A stretch of 33,005 nt of DNA from Mageeibacillus sp. UBA1212 (GTDB lineage Bacteria > Bacillota > Clostridia > UBA1212), in contig DBXM01000012.1 in the NCBI GenBank assembly GCA_002309655.1, positions 1-33,005 of the forward strand, in the 5' to 3' direction. Below the pieces are notes generated by a model. The model worked only from the letters and a program-made list of their open reading frames with translations. It did no database searches and had not been told where the DNA came from. Positions 1-8,801 of this stretch are shown here, piece by piece (position 1 is the stretch's first letter; every line of letters starts with the position of its first letter). The translations under genes and the position numbers were made by a program.

Positions 1-77
1 CCAGCAAGGAGAGCAGGCCGAGACCGAATTCGGTGAAGCTGAACGCGCCGCGCGATAGGAACCCGGAGGTTGTGTAG
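1..77 (+). other. Possible 3' end of an upstream gene, unresolved
   Basis: The window opens without a start codon. Two plus-strand frames are open from the edge, one stopping at 56-58 (TAG) and one at 75-77 (TAG). Either could be the tail of a gene preceding gdpP, but about 20 codons are too few to identify a family. The rest of the stretch up to the gdpP promoter contains a short run of TTGAAA/GCGC repeats around 132-160 and nothing else I can name. Confidence 0.2.
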
Positions 78-193
78 GTCGGGATCAGACACATCCGGCG
101 GATTTTTAATACTGTAAAGCGCCGCGGGAACCTTGAAAAGCGCTTGAAAGCGCTTGAAACCGCCGTGGTTGAGTCCTTAAAATAAAAAAATAC

Positions 194-222
194 TTTAATG
201 CGCGGCGCGCGTGTGGTATAAT
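194..222 (+). promoter_or_regulatory. Probable promoter of gdpP, extended -10
   Basis: TATAAT at 217-222 is preceded by TGG, giving an extended -10 (TGGTATAAT). The -35 region around 194-199 (TTTAAT) is weak, as expected for extended -10 promoters. The same 12-mer GTGTGGTATAAT (211-222) recurs upstream of hpt and of ybaB. The start of gdpP is about 40 bp downstream. Confidence 0.65.
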
Positions 223-263
223 AAATTCGAGAGTGTCGACTTTCGGGAGGAATCGGAATAAAA

Positions 264-2429
264 ATGAAGAAAAAGCACAATCTCGCTTACAAATTTTTAT
301 ATCGGATGAACCTTGTGTGGGTGAACGTCGCTGTCGCCGCGGTACTTATCGCGCTGACGGCTGTCACCTTCTTTGAGGCGGGAAAGCCCGGCCTTTTCGT
401 ACTCTGCATCGTTCTGCTCGCACTCCTTCTCGCGCTCGACATCGCGCTGATTGCGGTCCGCCGGAAAAAGGCGAAAAAAGACGCCGAGAGACTCGGCTTT
501 TCCGACGAAAACGGCACGGTCTGCACGGGACTTCTCGACGCGATGCAGCTGGCCACGGTGATCCTTACTCAGACAGGCAAGCTCTGCTGGGCGAACATCG
601 AGTTCAAACAGATGTGCGAATCGCTTTCGGTGAAGCCGGGAGCGGTCGTTTCCGATATTTTCGAGAACTACATCAAAAACGCGGTCGACGAGGGCGTCCG
701 TTCGGACTCCAAGGACGTGAAGGTCGGGAAGGGCTTCTTCAAGATGTACTTTACGTACGTCCGCGCGTCCGAGGAACTTCTCGCCGGCGACAAAACGGGC
801 TGCTGCGTCTACTTCGTGGACACGACGGCGTACGAGAGGCTAAAGGACCTCTACAAGCGCCGCAAGATCGTTCTCGGCGAAATTCTGGTGGACAACTACG
901 AGGAGATATTCCAGACCAACGGCGAGACGGTGGCGAACCAGGTTCTCATCGAGGTCAACAGCATCTTCAACGCGTGGATCCAGGACCGCAACGCAATCAT
1001 CAAGAGGCTCACGCGCGAGCGTTACATAATGGTGGTCGAGGAGCAGAGCCTTAAGGCAATCGAGGCAGAGAGGTTCACGGTGCTGGAGAGCGTCAAGAAG
1101 ATCTCGGTGGGGAACTCGTTCCCGGTGACCCTCAGCATAGGTCTTTCGACGAACAGGCAGGAGCTGACCGACGAGGCGTTCGACGCGTTCGTGGCCGGGG
1201 ACTACGAATCGGAGGCGTACAAGAGGGCGTTCTCGGACACGCTGGCGGGAAGCTTCGCGGACGTGGACGACCTTCTCAACCTGTCGCTTAGCCGCGGCGG
1301 CGACCAGGCGATAGTCAAAACGGGAGCCGACAGTAGGAGCAACCTGTTCTTCGGCGGCAGCGAGATCGACACCGACCGCGAGGACATGGTCAGCGCGCGG
1401 GTCAACGCGGGAATCCTCAAGGACGAGATTCTGAAGTCCAAAAAGGTGCTGTGCATGGGCCACGCGGCGGCGGACCTCGACGCGGTAGGTTCGGCGCTTG
1501 CGGTGTACAGAATCTCGATGCAGCTCGGTGTGAGAGCGTACGTGGTTCTGGACGGCCCGAACCCGCAGATATCTGTCGTCTACGCGGCGATAATGGACAC
1601 AGGCGAGTACGGCGACGTTTTCATCTCGAAGAGCGAGGCGCTCAACATTCTCGACGAGAACACGCTGACGGTCGTCACCGACACGTTCTCCGAGAGGCAG
1701 GTCGAGGCGCCGGAGGTCGTTCACAATTCCTCGAGAATTATCGTTATCGACCACCACAGAAGGGGCGTCGACTTCATCAAGAACACGATCTTCAACTACG
1801 CCGACACGATGGCTTCGTCCGCCAGCGAGCTTATCGTCGAGATGATCCGGTACATTTTCCCGAACGAGAAAATTCTCCGTAAAATAGAGGCGGAAACGCT
1901 CTACGGCGGCATCCTTCTCGACACCAAGAACATGTTCTTCAAGACGAGCCGCAGGACCTTCGACGTGTGCGCGTATTTAAGGCAGCAGGGCGTCATTCCG
2001 GTGGCGGTCAGAAAGTACATCCAGCCGAGCTTCGAGGACTACAAGCGCATCAACGAGATCGTCTCGGGAATGAAATTCCTGTCGGTCAACAACAAGGGCG
2101 TCGCGCTGACCACGTGCACGCTTCCCAGAAGCGACGTCAACAAGCTGGCGTCGATGGCGGCCGACAAGATGCTGGAAATCGCGGGCGTCGACTGTTCGTT
2201 CGTGATCGTGAAGCAGGACGCGGACGTGGCAATCAAGGCGAGGTCCCTGGGCGACGTGAACGTTCAGATCATTCTCGAACACCACGAGATCGCGGGCGGC
2301 GGACACTTCACGGCGGCGGCCGGCTACGTCAAAAACTGCACTCCCGAGAGGGCGGAGCAGCTGATCATCGGCATACTGAAGAGCGAGAGCAAACCAGCGG
2401 ACAGCCAGAACAGGCAGAGCGGAGAATAA
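264..2429 (+). CDS. gdpP: Cyclic-di-AMP phosphodiesterase, GdpP/YybT family
   Basis: A membrane-bound enzyme that hydrolyses the second messenger c-di-AMP, which in Firmicutes controls potassium and osmolyte transport and cell-wall homeostasis. The 721-residue protein has two hydrophobic segments at about 15-37 and 42-65, a PAS-like region at about 85-190, a degenerate GGDEF domain at about 200-330, and DHH/DHHA1 phosphoesterase domains from about 390 to the end. The metal-site motifs are visible: MGHAAADLDAVGSA from residue 398, DHH at 496-498 and GGGH at 678-681. It is some 60 residues longer than B. subtilis GdpP (about 659), partly through a linker around 345-385. A GGGAGG ribosome binding site lies at 245-250. 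rplI follows after 68 bp, the usual Firmicutes order, so the two are probably co-transcribed. Confidence 0.95.
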   Translation: MKKKHNLAYKFLYRMNLVWVNVAVAAVLIALTAVTFFEAGKPGLFVLCIVLLALLLALDIALIAVRRKKAKKDAERLGFSDENGTVCTGLLDAMQLATVILTQTGKLCWANIEFKQMCESLSVKPGAVVSDIFENYIKNAVDEGVRSDSKDVKVGKGFFKMYFTYVRASEELLAGDKTGCCVYFVDTTAYERLKDLYKRRKIVLGEILVDNYEEIFQTNGETVANQVLIEVNSIFNAWIQDRNAIIKRLTRERYIMVVEEQSLKAIEAERFTVLESVKKISVGNSFPVTLSIGLSTNRQELTDEAFDAFVAGDYESEAYKRAFSDTLAGSFADVDDLLNLSLSRGGDQAIVKTGADSRSNLFFGGSEIDTDREDMVSARVNAGILKDEILKSKKVLCMGHAAADLDAVGSALAVYRISMQLGVRAYVVLDGPNPQISVVYAAIMDTGEYGDVFISKSEALNILDENTLTVVTDTFSERQVEAPEVVHNSSRIIVIDHHRRGVDFIKNTIFNYADTMASSASELIVEMIRYIFPNEKILRKIEAETLYGGILLDTKNMFFKTSRRTFDVCAYLRQQGVIPVAVRKYIQPSFEDYKRINEIVSGMKFLSVNNKGVALTTCTLPRSDVNKLASMAADKMLEIAGVDCSFVIVKQDADVAIKARSLGDVNVQIILEHHEIAGGGHFTAAAGYVKNCTPERAEQLIIGILKSESKPADSQNRQSGE

Positions 2430-2497
2430 AAGCGGTTTTATTTTTCGGGCCGCTTCAAGGCTTTTTAGAAATCAATGAACCCGGAGGTGTATTATAG

Positions 2498-2944
2498 ATG
2501 AAACTCATTTTGACAACAGACGTTAAAAATCTCGGCAAAAAGGACGAAATGGTTCAGGTCAGCGACGGTTACGGCAGGAACTACCTGATTCCGCGCGGGC
2601 TGGCGGTTGAGGCCACCGCGGCCAACATCAGCAAGATGAAAGACAAGCAGACCGCCGCGGCGACGAAGCAGAAGCGCGAGCAGATCGCGGCGGAGTCGTA
2701 CAAGGCGCAGCTTGAGGACAAGGTCATCGTCGTGAAGGCGCGTGCCGGCGAGAACGGGAAACTGTTCGGGGCGGTCGCTTCCAAGGACATTGCGGAAGCC
2801 GTCGAGAAGCAGACCGGGCTCAAGATCGACAAAAAGAAGATCGTTCTTGACGAGCCCGTGAAGATGACCGGCAGGAAAAAGGTGCAGGTCAAGCTCTATC
2901 CGGGAATTTCCGCTACCCTCGACGTCAGCGTTGAGGCGGAGTGA
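2498..2944 (+). CDS. rplI: 50S ribosomal protein L9
   Basis: Large-subunit protein that binds 23S rRNA and helps maintain reading-frame fidelity. The 148-residue length is exactly usual. The N-terminal domain carries the classic signature beginning MKLILTTDVKNLGKKDE, followed by the glycine/asparagine-rich stretch VSDGYGRNYLIPRGLA at about residues 22-37. A long lysine-rich connecting helix follows at about 40-75, then the C-terminal domain (to 148). CGGAGG sits just upstream of the ATG. It lies between gdpP and dnaB, its standard place in Firmicutes. Confidence 0.97.
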   Translation: MKLILTTDVKNLGKKDEMVQVSDGYGRNYLIPRGLAVEATAANISKMKDKQTAAATKQKREQIAAESYKAQLEDKVIVVKARAGENGKLFGAVASKDIAEAVEKQTGLKIDKKKIVLDEPVKMTGRKKVQVKLYPGISATLDVSVEAE

Positions 2945-2954
2945 TCCTGCGCTT

Positions 2955-2983
2955 GAGCCTTTCCGGCGGGGCCGGAAGCTTTT
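2955..2983 (+). terminator. Possible terminator after rplI
   Basis: TTCCGGC (2961-2967), loop GGG, GCCGGAA (2971-2977), followed by GCTTTTC. The stem is compact and GC-rich but the T-run is short. A second hairpin (GCGGCGGC 3011-3018 / GCCGCCGC 3035-3042, 16 nt loop) follows before dnaB, so the gdpP-rplI transcript may be attenuated here. Confidence 0.45.
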
Positions 2984-3080
2984 CACGGAACAAACTATTC
3001 TTTAAATTGCGCGGCGGCACGGTAACGTAAAAGAGCCGCCGCTGCTTATCACATTTAATCTTTTAACGGGGTGCCAAGAC

Positions 3081-4412
3081 ATGCCTGACAGACAGAACCT
3101 CACACAACCTCAGAGCCTTGAATCCGAGGCCGCTCTTCTCGGCGCGCTTCTTGCCGACAACAACGTGATCTACGACGTTATCGACATCGTGCTGCCCGAG
3201 GACTTCTACAGCGAGACCAACAAGGCGATTTACGACGTCTGCGTGGCGCTTTTCAACGACAGCGTGACGATAGATATTCTCACCGTTTCAGACAGGCTCG
3301 AAAAGCGCGGCCTGCTGGCGAAGGTGGGCGGCTACAGCTACCTGACTTCGCTGCTCGACGGTACGTATCTGACGACGAACGCGACTTCCTACGCGAAGGC
3401 TATTGCCGAAAAATCGATGATGCGCAGGCTTATCGCCGCCGGCAGGAACATTGTCGACGTCGCATACAAGAACGAAAAAACCCTTTCGGAGACGCTTGAA
3501 TACGCCGAAAACGCGGTTCTGGGAGTGACCCAGAAATCCGCCAGCAAGGGCTACGAGAAGCTTTCCGACATCAACGCCAACGTGTACCTCGAGCTCGAGG
3601 AGAACGCGGGCAAGGGCGGCATGACAGGCATTCCCACCGGCTTCACGGATCTGGACAGGTACCTCTCGGGAATGAAAAAGGCCGACATGATCGTCGTCGG
3701 CGCGCGCCCGGGCATGGGAAAAACCGCATTCATGCTGGAAATTGCCAAATACGTGGCGGTCAGGAAGAAGCTTCCGGTTGCGATATTCAACCTCGAAATG
3801 GAGAAGGAACAGCTGGCGACGCGTATTCTTAGCAGCCAGTCCGGCGTTCCCAGCGAGAAGCTGAAGCGCGCCGAACTCAACCAGAACGACTGGCGCGACC
3901 TGGCGGAGGCGATTTCCGCCCTTGCGGACGCTCCGATCTACATCGACGACTCCTCCGAGAACACGATCCAGTCGATCAGGGCCAAGTGCCGCAAACTGAA
4001 AATCGAAAAGGACGTCAAGCTCATCGTTCTCGACTACCTGCAGCTGATGAATTCCGCGGGCAGGCGCAACGACGGCAACCGCGTCACGGAGGTCTCGGAC
4101 ATCTCCAGACAGATCAAAATGATGGCCCGCGAGCTCGGCGTTCCGATCATTGTGGGCTCGCAGCTCAGCCGCGAGGTCGACAAGCGCGAGGACAAGCGCC
4201 CCAAACTGAGCGACCTTCGCGAATCCGGCGGCATCGAACAGGACGCCGACGTGGTGCTCTTCCTCTACAGGGAGGTCGAGTACAACAAGGAGACCGAGTT
4301 CAAGAACGTCGCCGAGGTCATCATCGGCAAGCAGAGGAACGGTATGCAGGGCACGGTCAAGCTCTTCTTCGACGCGGATCATACGACGTTCAGGAACATG
4401 GCGAAGAGCTGA
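3081..4412 (+). CDS. dnaB: Replicative DNA helicase DnaB (B. subtilis DnaC)
   Basis: Hexameric 5'-3' helicase that unwinds the replication fork and interacts with primase. The 443 residues show the N-terminal helical domain (about 8-110, starting with the family-typical PQSLESEAALLGALL), a linker, and the RecA-like motor. Walker A is GARPGMGKT from residue 207, and Walker B is LIVLDYLQLM with D318. The arginine-finger region is GSQLSREVDKREDKRPKLSD, followed by LRESGGIEQDAD. There is no intein or insertion. It follows rplI after 136 bp and is followed by tilS after 36 bp. Confidence 0.97.
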   Translation: MPDRQNLTQPQSLESEAALLGALLADNNVIYDVIDIVLPEDFYSETNKAIYDVCVALFNDSVTIDILTVSDRLEKRGLLAKVGGYSYLTSLLDGTYLTTNATSYAKAIAEKSMMRRLIAAGRNIVDVAYKNEKTLSETLEYAENAVLGVTQKSASKGYEKLSDINANVYLELEENAGKGGMTGIPTGFTDLDRYLSGMKKADMIVVGARPGMGKTAFMLEIAKYVAVRKKLPVAIFNLEMEKEQLATRILSSQSGVPSEKLKRAELNQNDWRDLAEAISALADAPIYIDDSSENTIQSIRAKCRKLKIEKDVKLIVLDYLQLMNSAGRRNDGNRVTEVSDISRQIKMMARELGVPIIVGSQLSREVDKREDKRPKLSDLRESGGIEQDADVVLFLYREVEYNKETEFKNVAEVIIGKQRNGMQGTVKLFFDADHTTFRNMAKS

Positions 4413-4448
4413 TTGCGCGCCTGAAAATTGTGCTCTTTATGGGACGGT

Positions 4449-6032
4449 ATGGACGTTTTCGCGAAAATCTACTCCAAATTCACAGAAACAATTAAATCGC
4501 GGAGCCTTGTCGAACCCGGGGACACGGTTGTCGTGTCGCTGTCGGGGGGAAGCGACTCCGTTGCTTTGCTGTGGCTTATGGTGACGTTCGCGGAGAAGAA
4601 TGCGGAGACCTACCCGGCCCGCCCGGACTGCACGGATTTCCCGGCCCGCCCGGTTACGGTGAGAGCGTTTCATTTCAACCACATGATAAGGGGCGCGGAA
4701 GCGGACGGCGACGAGGAGTTCTGCAGGGAGCTGGCGGAAAAGGCCGGCGTGCCTTTCAGAGCGGAGCGGGGTGACGTTCCTGCGTACGCTGCGGAAAAAG
4801 GACTTTCGCTTGAGACGGCGGCGCGGGAAATGCGCTACGCGGCGCTGGAAAATTACGCCCGCGAACTCGAAAATGAGACGCACTCAAGCTCAAGCGTGAA
4901 GATCGCGGTTGCGCACAACAGGGAGGACAGGGCTGAGACGGTCTTGTTCAATATCATCCGCGGCACCTCGGTGGACGGCCTTGCGGGAATCCGCTACGTC
5001 AACGGAAGAATCATCAGGCCGCTTCTGGACGTCTCGAAGGAGGAGACCTATGCGGTGTGCGAGCGGTTCGGGAGCAGTTTCAGGACCGACTCCACGAATC
5101 TGGAACCGGACTGCGCCAGGAACGTCCTGCGCCTCGAGGTGATTCCCTATGTCAACGCGAAAACGGGCTGCGACCTGACGGAGAAGCTTTTGAGGATGTC
5201 GGAACTTGCGGAGGCCGACGCCGCGTGGCTTGAGGCGGCGGCCGGTGAGGCTTTTGAAAAGTGCGCGCGTGAGGAGCACGGCACGGTTTTTGTGGACTGT
5301 GAAGGGTTCACGAAGCTGCACCCGGCACTCAAAGGGCGCGTCGCGGTAAAGGCAATCTCAATGGCGCGCGCCGGCGGGGTCTGTCCTTTCAAGGACGGCG
5401 TGTCGGTTTCGCAGAGTCTGGTGCAAAGGCTTTCGAAGTTTGCGGAAGGCGGAAGAAGCGGAGGGACGATCGAACTCGGGAACGGCGTTTTTTGCCTGAA
5501 ACAAGGGAAAATTTTAAAAATCGGCGAACGCGCGGAAAAGCCGTCGGACAAACCTGTTGGGCCGTCTTCCGTACCGCTAAATGACGTTCTTGAAAAGGCT
5601 TTGAAAGCAAAGAAGCGCGGGGAGTTCTCGGCGGATTTTTCCAACGGTAGGCTTACCGTGACAGGCCCGCTTGTGACCAAGAAGGCGGTTTCGGAGGCTT
5701 TGAAGCTGGCGAAAAACGATTCGTGCTACGCGGTGTTCGACCTTGAAAAGCTGGCGGAGTTCGCGGCGGATCAGGGCGGAGAGCTCGTGCTGAGAAATCC
5801 GGCGGCGGGGGACGTTTTCAAGCCCTTCGGGGCGCCCGGAAAGAAGGCGCTGAGGAGGTTCTTCACGGATGTGAAGCTGCCTGCGGCGGAGCGCAAAAAC
5901 GCGGTCGTGCTGGCTTCGGGAAGCACCGTTCTGCACGTTTTCGGAGTGCGCGGCGGGGATTTTGTCACTGTACAAAAGCAGACGGCGTGTGGTATAATAT
6001 TTCATTACGGGACCGTTCACGCGGAGAGTTGA
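4449..6032 (+). CDS. tilS: tRNA(Ile)-lysidine synthase
   Basis: ATP-dependent enzyme that attaches lysine to C34 of the AUA-reading tRNA-Ile, changing both codon and aminoacylation identity; normally essential. The PP-loop ATP site SGGSDS is at residues 32-37 and HFNHMIRG follows. The C-terminal TilS domain is recognisable in GDVFKPFGAPGKKALRRFF. From the ATG at 4449 the protein has 527 residues, longer than typical (about 430-480). Part of the excess is a proline-rich insertion with a duplicated PARP motif just after the PP-loop. A TTG at 4428 in the same frame would add seven residues. I prefer the ATG, which has GGGACGG just upstream. The promoter of hpt lies inside its 3' end. Confidence 0.93.
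   Translation: MDVFAKIYSKFTETIKSRSLVEPGDTVVVSLSGGSDSVALLWLMVTFAEKNAETYPARPDCTDFPARPVTVRAFHFNHMIRGAEADGDEEFCRELAEKAGVPFRAERGDVPAYAAEKGLSLETAAREMRYAALENYARELENETHSSSSVKIAVAHNREDRAETVLFNIIRGTSVDGLAGIRYVNGRIIRPLLDVSKEETYAVCERFGSSFRTDSTNLEPDCARNVLRLEVIPYVNAKTGCDLTEKLLRMSELAEADAAWLEAAAGEAFEKCAREEHGTVFVDCEGFTKLHPALKGRVAVKAISMARAGGVCPFKDGVSVSQSLVQRLSKFAEGGRSGGTIELGNGVFCLKQGKILKIGERAEKPSDKPVGPSSVPLNDVLEKALKAKKRGEFSADFSNGRLTVTGPLVTKKAVSEALKLAKNDSCYAVFDLEKLAEFAADQGGELVLRNPAAGDVFKPFGAPGKKALRRFFTDVKLPAAERKNAVVLASGSTVLHVFGVRGGDFVTVQKQTACGIIFHYGTVHAES
5987..5998 (+). promoter_or_regulatory. Promoter for hpt-ftsH inside the tilS 3' end
   Basis: GTGTGGTATAAT, an extended -10 identical over 12 bases to those at 211-222 and 24073-24084. 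It ends about 35 bp before the tilS stop, giving hpt a leader of roughly 150 nt. No convincing -35 box is present. Confidence 0.6.
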
Positions 6033-6159
6033 GACGATGCGGAGCGGGGCCCAAAACAAGAGTTCATTTCCCGGAAATAAGACGGCACGGCGCGGCAAGC
6101 TGCGCGGATGCCTTTCCCGGTGCAAGTGTTTAAAAAAGTTAAAACGACGGAGGTTTCGG

Positions 6160-6687
6160 ATGTTTTACGACAAGTGTGAAGAGATTCTTATCAGCAAAGA
6201 GAGTCTGGCTTCCCGCGTCGAGGAGCTCGGCGCCCGGATCACGGAAGACTACGCGGGCAAGGAGCTCGTCGTTATCGGCGTGCTGCGCGGTTCGTTCATT
6301 TTCCTCGCCGACCTGGTGAGGGCGATCAAGATGCCGCTCAGCCTCGATTTCATAATCGCGAAGAGCTACGCCGGCACGGAGACGACAGGCGAGGTGAGAA
6401 TTCTGAAGGACGCCGACGTGAAAGTCGCAGGCAAGCACGTTCTTATCGTCGAGGACATCATCGACTCCGGATTTACTCTCAGCAAGCTTGTTCCGTACTT
6501 CGAGAACCGCAACGCCGCGAGTGTGAAGATCTGCACGGCCCTCAACAAGCCCGCGCGCAGACAGGTCAAAGACCTGCAGGTCGACTACGTCGGCTTTGAG
6601 ATTCCCGACGCATTCGTGGTGGGATACGGACTCGACTTTAACGACGGAATGCGCAATTTCCCGGAAATCCGCATTTACAAGCCCTGA
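6160..6687 (+). CDS. hpt: Hypoxanthine phosphoribosyltransferase
   Basis: Purine salvage enzyme converting hypoxanthine (and usually guanine) plus PRPP to IMP/GMP in the cytosol. The 175-residue protein carries the PRPP-binding loop VLIVEDIIDSGFTL with the acidic pair E98-D99, the VIGVLRGSFIFLADLVRAI segment, and the C-terminal VGYGLDFNDGMRNFPEI that closes over the purine. The frame is open further upstream to 6037, but the start at 6160 is preceded by CGGAGG and gives the normal family length. tilS-hpt-ftsH is a conserved Firmicutes neighbourhood. The 127 bp between tilS and hpt contain a GC-rich inverted repeat around 6085-6110 and one TTTCCCGGAAAT box near 6067. Confidence 0.95.
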   Translation: MFYDKCEEILISKESLASRVEELGARITEDYAGKELVVIGVLRGSFIFLADLVRAIKMPLSLDFIIAKSYAGTETTGEVRILKDADVKVAGKHVLIVEDIIDSGFTLSKLVPYFENRNAASVKICTALNKPARRQVKDLQVDYVGFEIPDAFVVGYGLDFNDGMRNFPEIRIYKP

Positions 6688-6702
6688 TAACGGAGGTTCG
6701 AT

Positions 6703-8640
6703 TTGAAGAATTTTACAAAAAGCCTGACGTTTTACGTCGTGATGATAGTGGCCGTGGTCCTCATTGTGCTCGCGATCCGCAGCTTCATTCCGCTGCCGAC
6801 AATGAACTACAATGAGTTTCTGACCGAGCTCTCGAAAGGGAACGTCAAGACCGTCGTTCTGAAGGCCGAGACCGCCGAGGTGACGCTCAAGTCCGAGGTC
6901 GAGGTGACCAGGATCGAGAAAAACTCCGAGAAAAAAGTGAAGCTCAAGGCGGACACGAAATACGGAGTGGACGTTCTGTCCGTTTCCGAGTTCCAGCGGT
7001 TCATGACAGAGTACATGACCGGCGAAGACCACAAGGACGTTATGTTCACCGAGAAGATGGAGCACATTCCCGGCTGGGTGAACGTCGTTCCCTACGCGAT
7101 ACTCATAGTTATCGTGCTCGTGTTCATTTTCATATTCCTGGGCCAGAACAACGGCAACAGCAAGGTGATGTCCTTCTCGAGAAGCCGCGCGCGCCTCTAC
7201 ACGACCAGCAAGATCAAGTTCGACGACGTGGCCGGCGCGGACGAGGAGAAGGAGGAGATGGCGGAGATCGTCGACTTCCTCAAGAACCCGAAGAAATACT
7301 ACAAAATGGGCGCAAGAACGCCGAAGGGCGTGCTGCTTGTCGGACCTCCCGGAACGGGTAAAACTTATCTCGCGAAGGCGGTGGCAGGCGAGGCGCACGT
7401 GCCTTTCTTCTCGATCAGCGGCTCCGACTTTGTTGAAATGTACGTCGGCGTAGGTGCGGCGCGCGTTCGCGACCTGTTTGAGCAGGCCAAGAAGAACTCG
7501 CCTTGCATCATTTTCATCGACGAAATCGATGCGGTCGGACGTCACAGGGGCGCGGGCCTCGGCGGCGGACACGACGAGAGGGAGCAGACGCTCAACCAGA
7601 TTCTTGTGGAGATGGACGGCTTCGAGCAGAACACCGGCATCGTGATCATCGCGGCCACTAACCGCCCCGACATTCTCGACCCGGCCCTCACCAGACCCGG
7701 CAGATTTGACAGGAAAATCACCGTCAACTACCCGGACATCGCGGCCAGAGAGAAGATTCTCGGCGTTCACGCGCGCAATAAGACGTTCGCGGAGGACGTG
7801 AGTTTCAACGACGTCGCCAAAAACACGTCCGGATTCACCGCCGCCGACCTCGAAAACCTGCTCAACGAAGCGGCCCTTATCGCGGCGAGAAGAGACTCCG
7901 AAGTCATCCGCAACGAGCATATTAAAGAGGCGATCTTCCGCGTTATCGTCGGCCCCGAGAAGAGGAGCCATGTCATGAGCGACCGCGAGAAGAAGATGAC
8001 CGCGTATCACGAGTCGGGCCACGCCCTCGCGGTGAGGCTCTATTCGACGACGGACAAGGTCGACAGGATTTCGATTGTTCCCGCGGGAAGCGCCGGCGGC
8101 TACACTGCCCACAGACCGGAGGAGGACTACTCCTACATGACGAGGCAGCAGCTGTTCGAGCAGATCGTGGTGGCGCTCGCAGGCAAGGCGGCGGAAATGA
8201 TCGTTTTCGGCGACATGACCACCGGAGCGTCTTCGGACCTGAGGACCGCGAACACAATCGCGATGAACATGGTCGCAAAATACGGTATGAGCGACGCGGT
8301 CGGCAACATGATCATGAACACCGGCAGCGACGAAGTGTTCCTGGGAAGAGACTACGGCCACACCAGGGCGGTCAGCGAAGAGCTCTCGTCGCTTGTTGAC
8401 AGAGAGGTCAAGAAGCTTATCGACAGCGCATACGCGAAGGTCATGGAGCTCCTGACCGAGAACCGCGGCAAGCTCGAGCTCGTGGCGACGGTCCTTCTCG
8501 AAAAGGAACGCCTCGAGGCCGACGATTTCGAAAAGCTGTTCACGAACGGCAAGCTGGACGAGCCGGAAGCTGTTATCGAAGCCGAAGGTGCAACTGTAGC
8601 TGAAGCTGTTGCCGTTGAAGAGGCCGGCGAAAACGCCTGA
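6703..8640 (+). CDS. ftsH: ATP-dependent zinc metalloprotease FtsH
   Basis: Membrane-anchored hexameric AAA+ protease that degrades misfolded membrane proteins and selected regulators. The 645 residues include a first membrane segment at about 8-26, an extracytoplasmic domain, a second membrane segment at about 127-147, the AAA module with Walker A GPPGTGKT from residue 214, the pore loop FVEMYVGVGAARVRD, Walker B IIFIDEID and the second region of homology ATNRPDILDPALTRPGRFDR. The protease site HESGH is at residues 436-440, with the distal acidic ligand in the TGASSDLRTA segment. The start is TTG with CGGAGG 7 nt upstream, 15 bp after the hpt stop, so the two are translated from one message. 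The last 25 residues are rich in Ala, Val and Glu. Confidence 0.97.
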   Translation: MKNFTKSLTFYVVMIVAVVLIVLAIRSFIPLPTMNYNEFLTELSKGNVKTVVLKAETAEVTLKSEVEVTRIEKNSEKKVKLKADTKYGVDVLSVSEFQRFMTEYMTGEDHKDVMFTEKMEHIPGWVNVVPYAILIVIVLVFIFIFLGQNNGNSKVMSFSRSRARLYTTSKIKFDDVAGADEEKEEMAEIVDFLKNPKKYYKMGARTPKGVLLVGPPGTGKTYLAKAVAGEAHVPFFSISGSDFVEMYVGVGAARVRDLFEQAKKNSPCIIFIDEIDAVGRHRGAGLGGGHDEREQTLNQILVEMDGFEQNTGIVIIAATNRPDILDPALTRPGRFDRKITVNYPDIAAREKILGVHARNKTFAEDVSFNDVAKNTSGFTAADLENLLNEAALIAARRDSEVIRNEHIKEAIFRVIVGPEKRSHVMSDREKKMTAYHESGHALAVRLYSTTDKVDRISIVPAGSAGGYTAHRPEEDYSYMTRQQLFEQIVVALAGKAAEMIVFGDMTTGASSDLRTANTIAMNMVAKYGMSDAVGNMIMNTGSDEVFLGRDYGHTRAVSEELSSLVDREVKKLIDSAYAKVMELLTENRGKLELVATVLLEKERLEADDFEKLFTNGKLDEPEAVIEAEGATVAEAVAVEEAGENA

Positions 8641-8656
8641 TTCTTAGTTATTTTAT

Positions 8657-8736
8657 AAGGGACTCTCTTTTCGCAATCCGCGTGCGGAGCCGGGAATGCG
8701 GCGCGGCGGGGTTTGAAAGCGGGGGTCCCTTGTTTT
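8657..8736 (+). terminator. Large hairpin, possible terminator after ftsH
   Basis: AAGGGAC (8657-8663) pairs with GTCCCTT (8725-8731), which is followed by GTTTTG. Inside it, TCCGC/GCGGA can form a nested hairpin around 8677-8690. The T-run is weak. The position between ftsH and recD2 suits a transcript end. Confidence 0.4.
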
Positions 8737-8801
8737 GACGCCTGACGCCGCGAAAAGCTTGCGGGGCGGAGGATTTATTAAGTAGAAAAACGGAGCTTGG
8801 G

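Noticed and set aside
132..160. Repeated GCGCTTGAAA upstream of gdpP
   Set aside because: Only two to three short imperfect units; too little to call a repeat or operator.
840..1757. Long antisense open frame opposite gdpP
   Set aside because: The peptide is Arg/Val/Asp-rich without motifs, has no ribosome binding site, and mirrors the GC-ending codons of a certain gene.
3288..4382. Antisense open frame opposite dnaB
   Set aside because: No motif, no start signal, fully inside a certain helicase gene.
6139..8361. 740-codon antisense open frame opposite hpt and ftsH
   Set aside because: Its length comes from codon bias of ftsH on the other strand; composition is unnatural (His/Val/Asp/Arg) and it spans two real genes.
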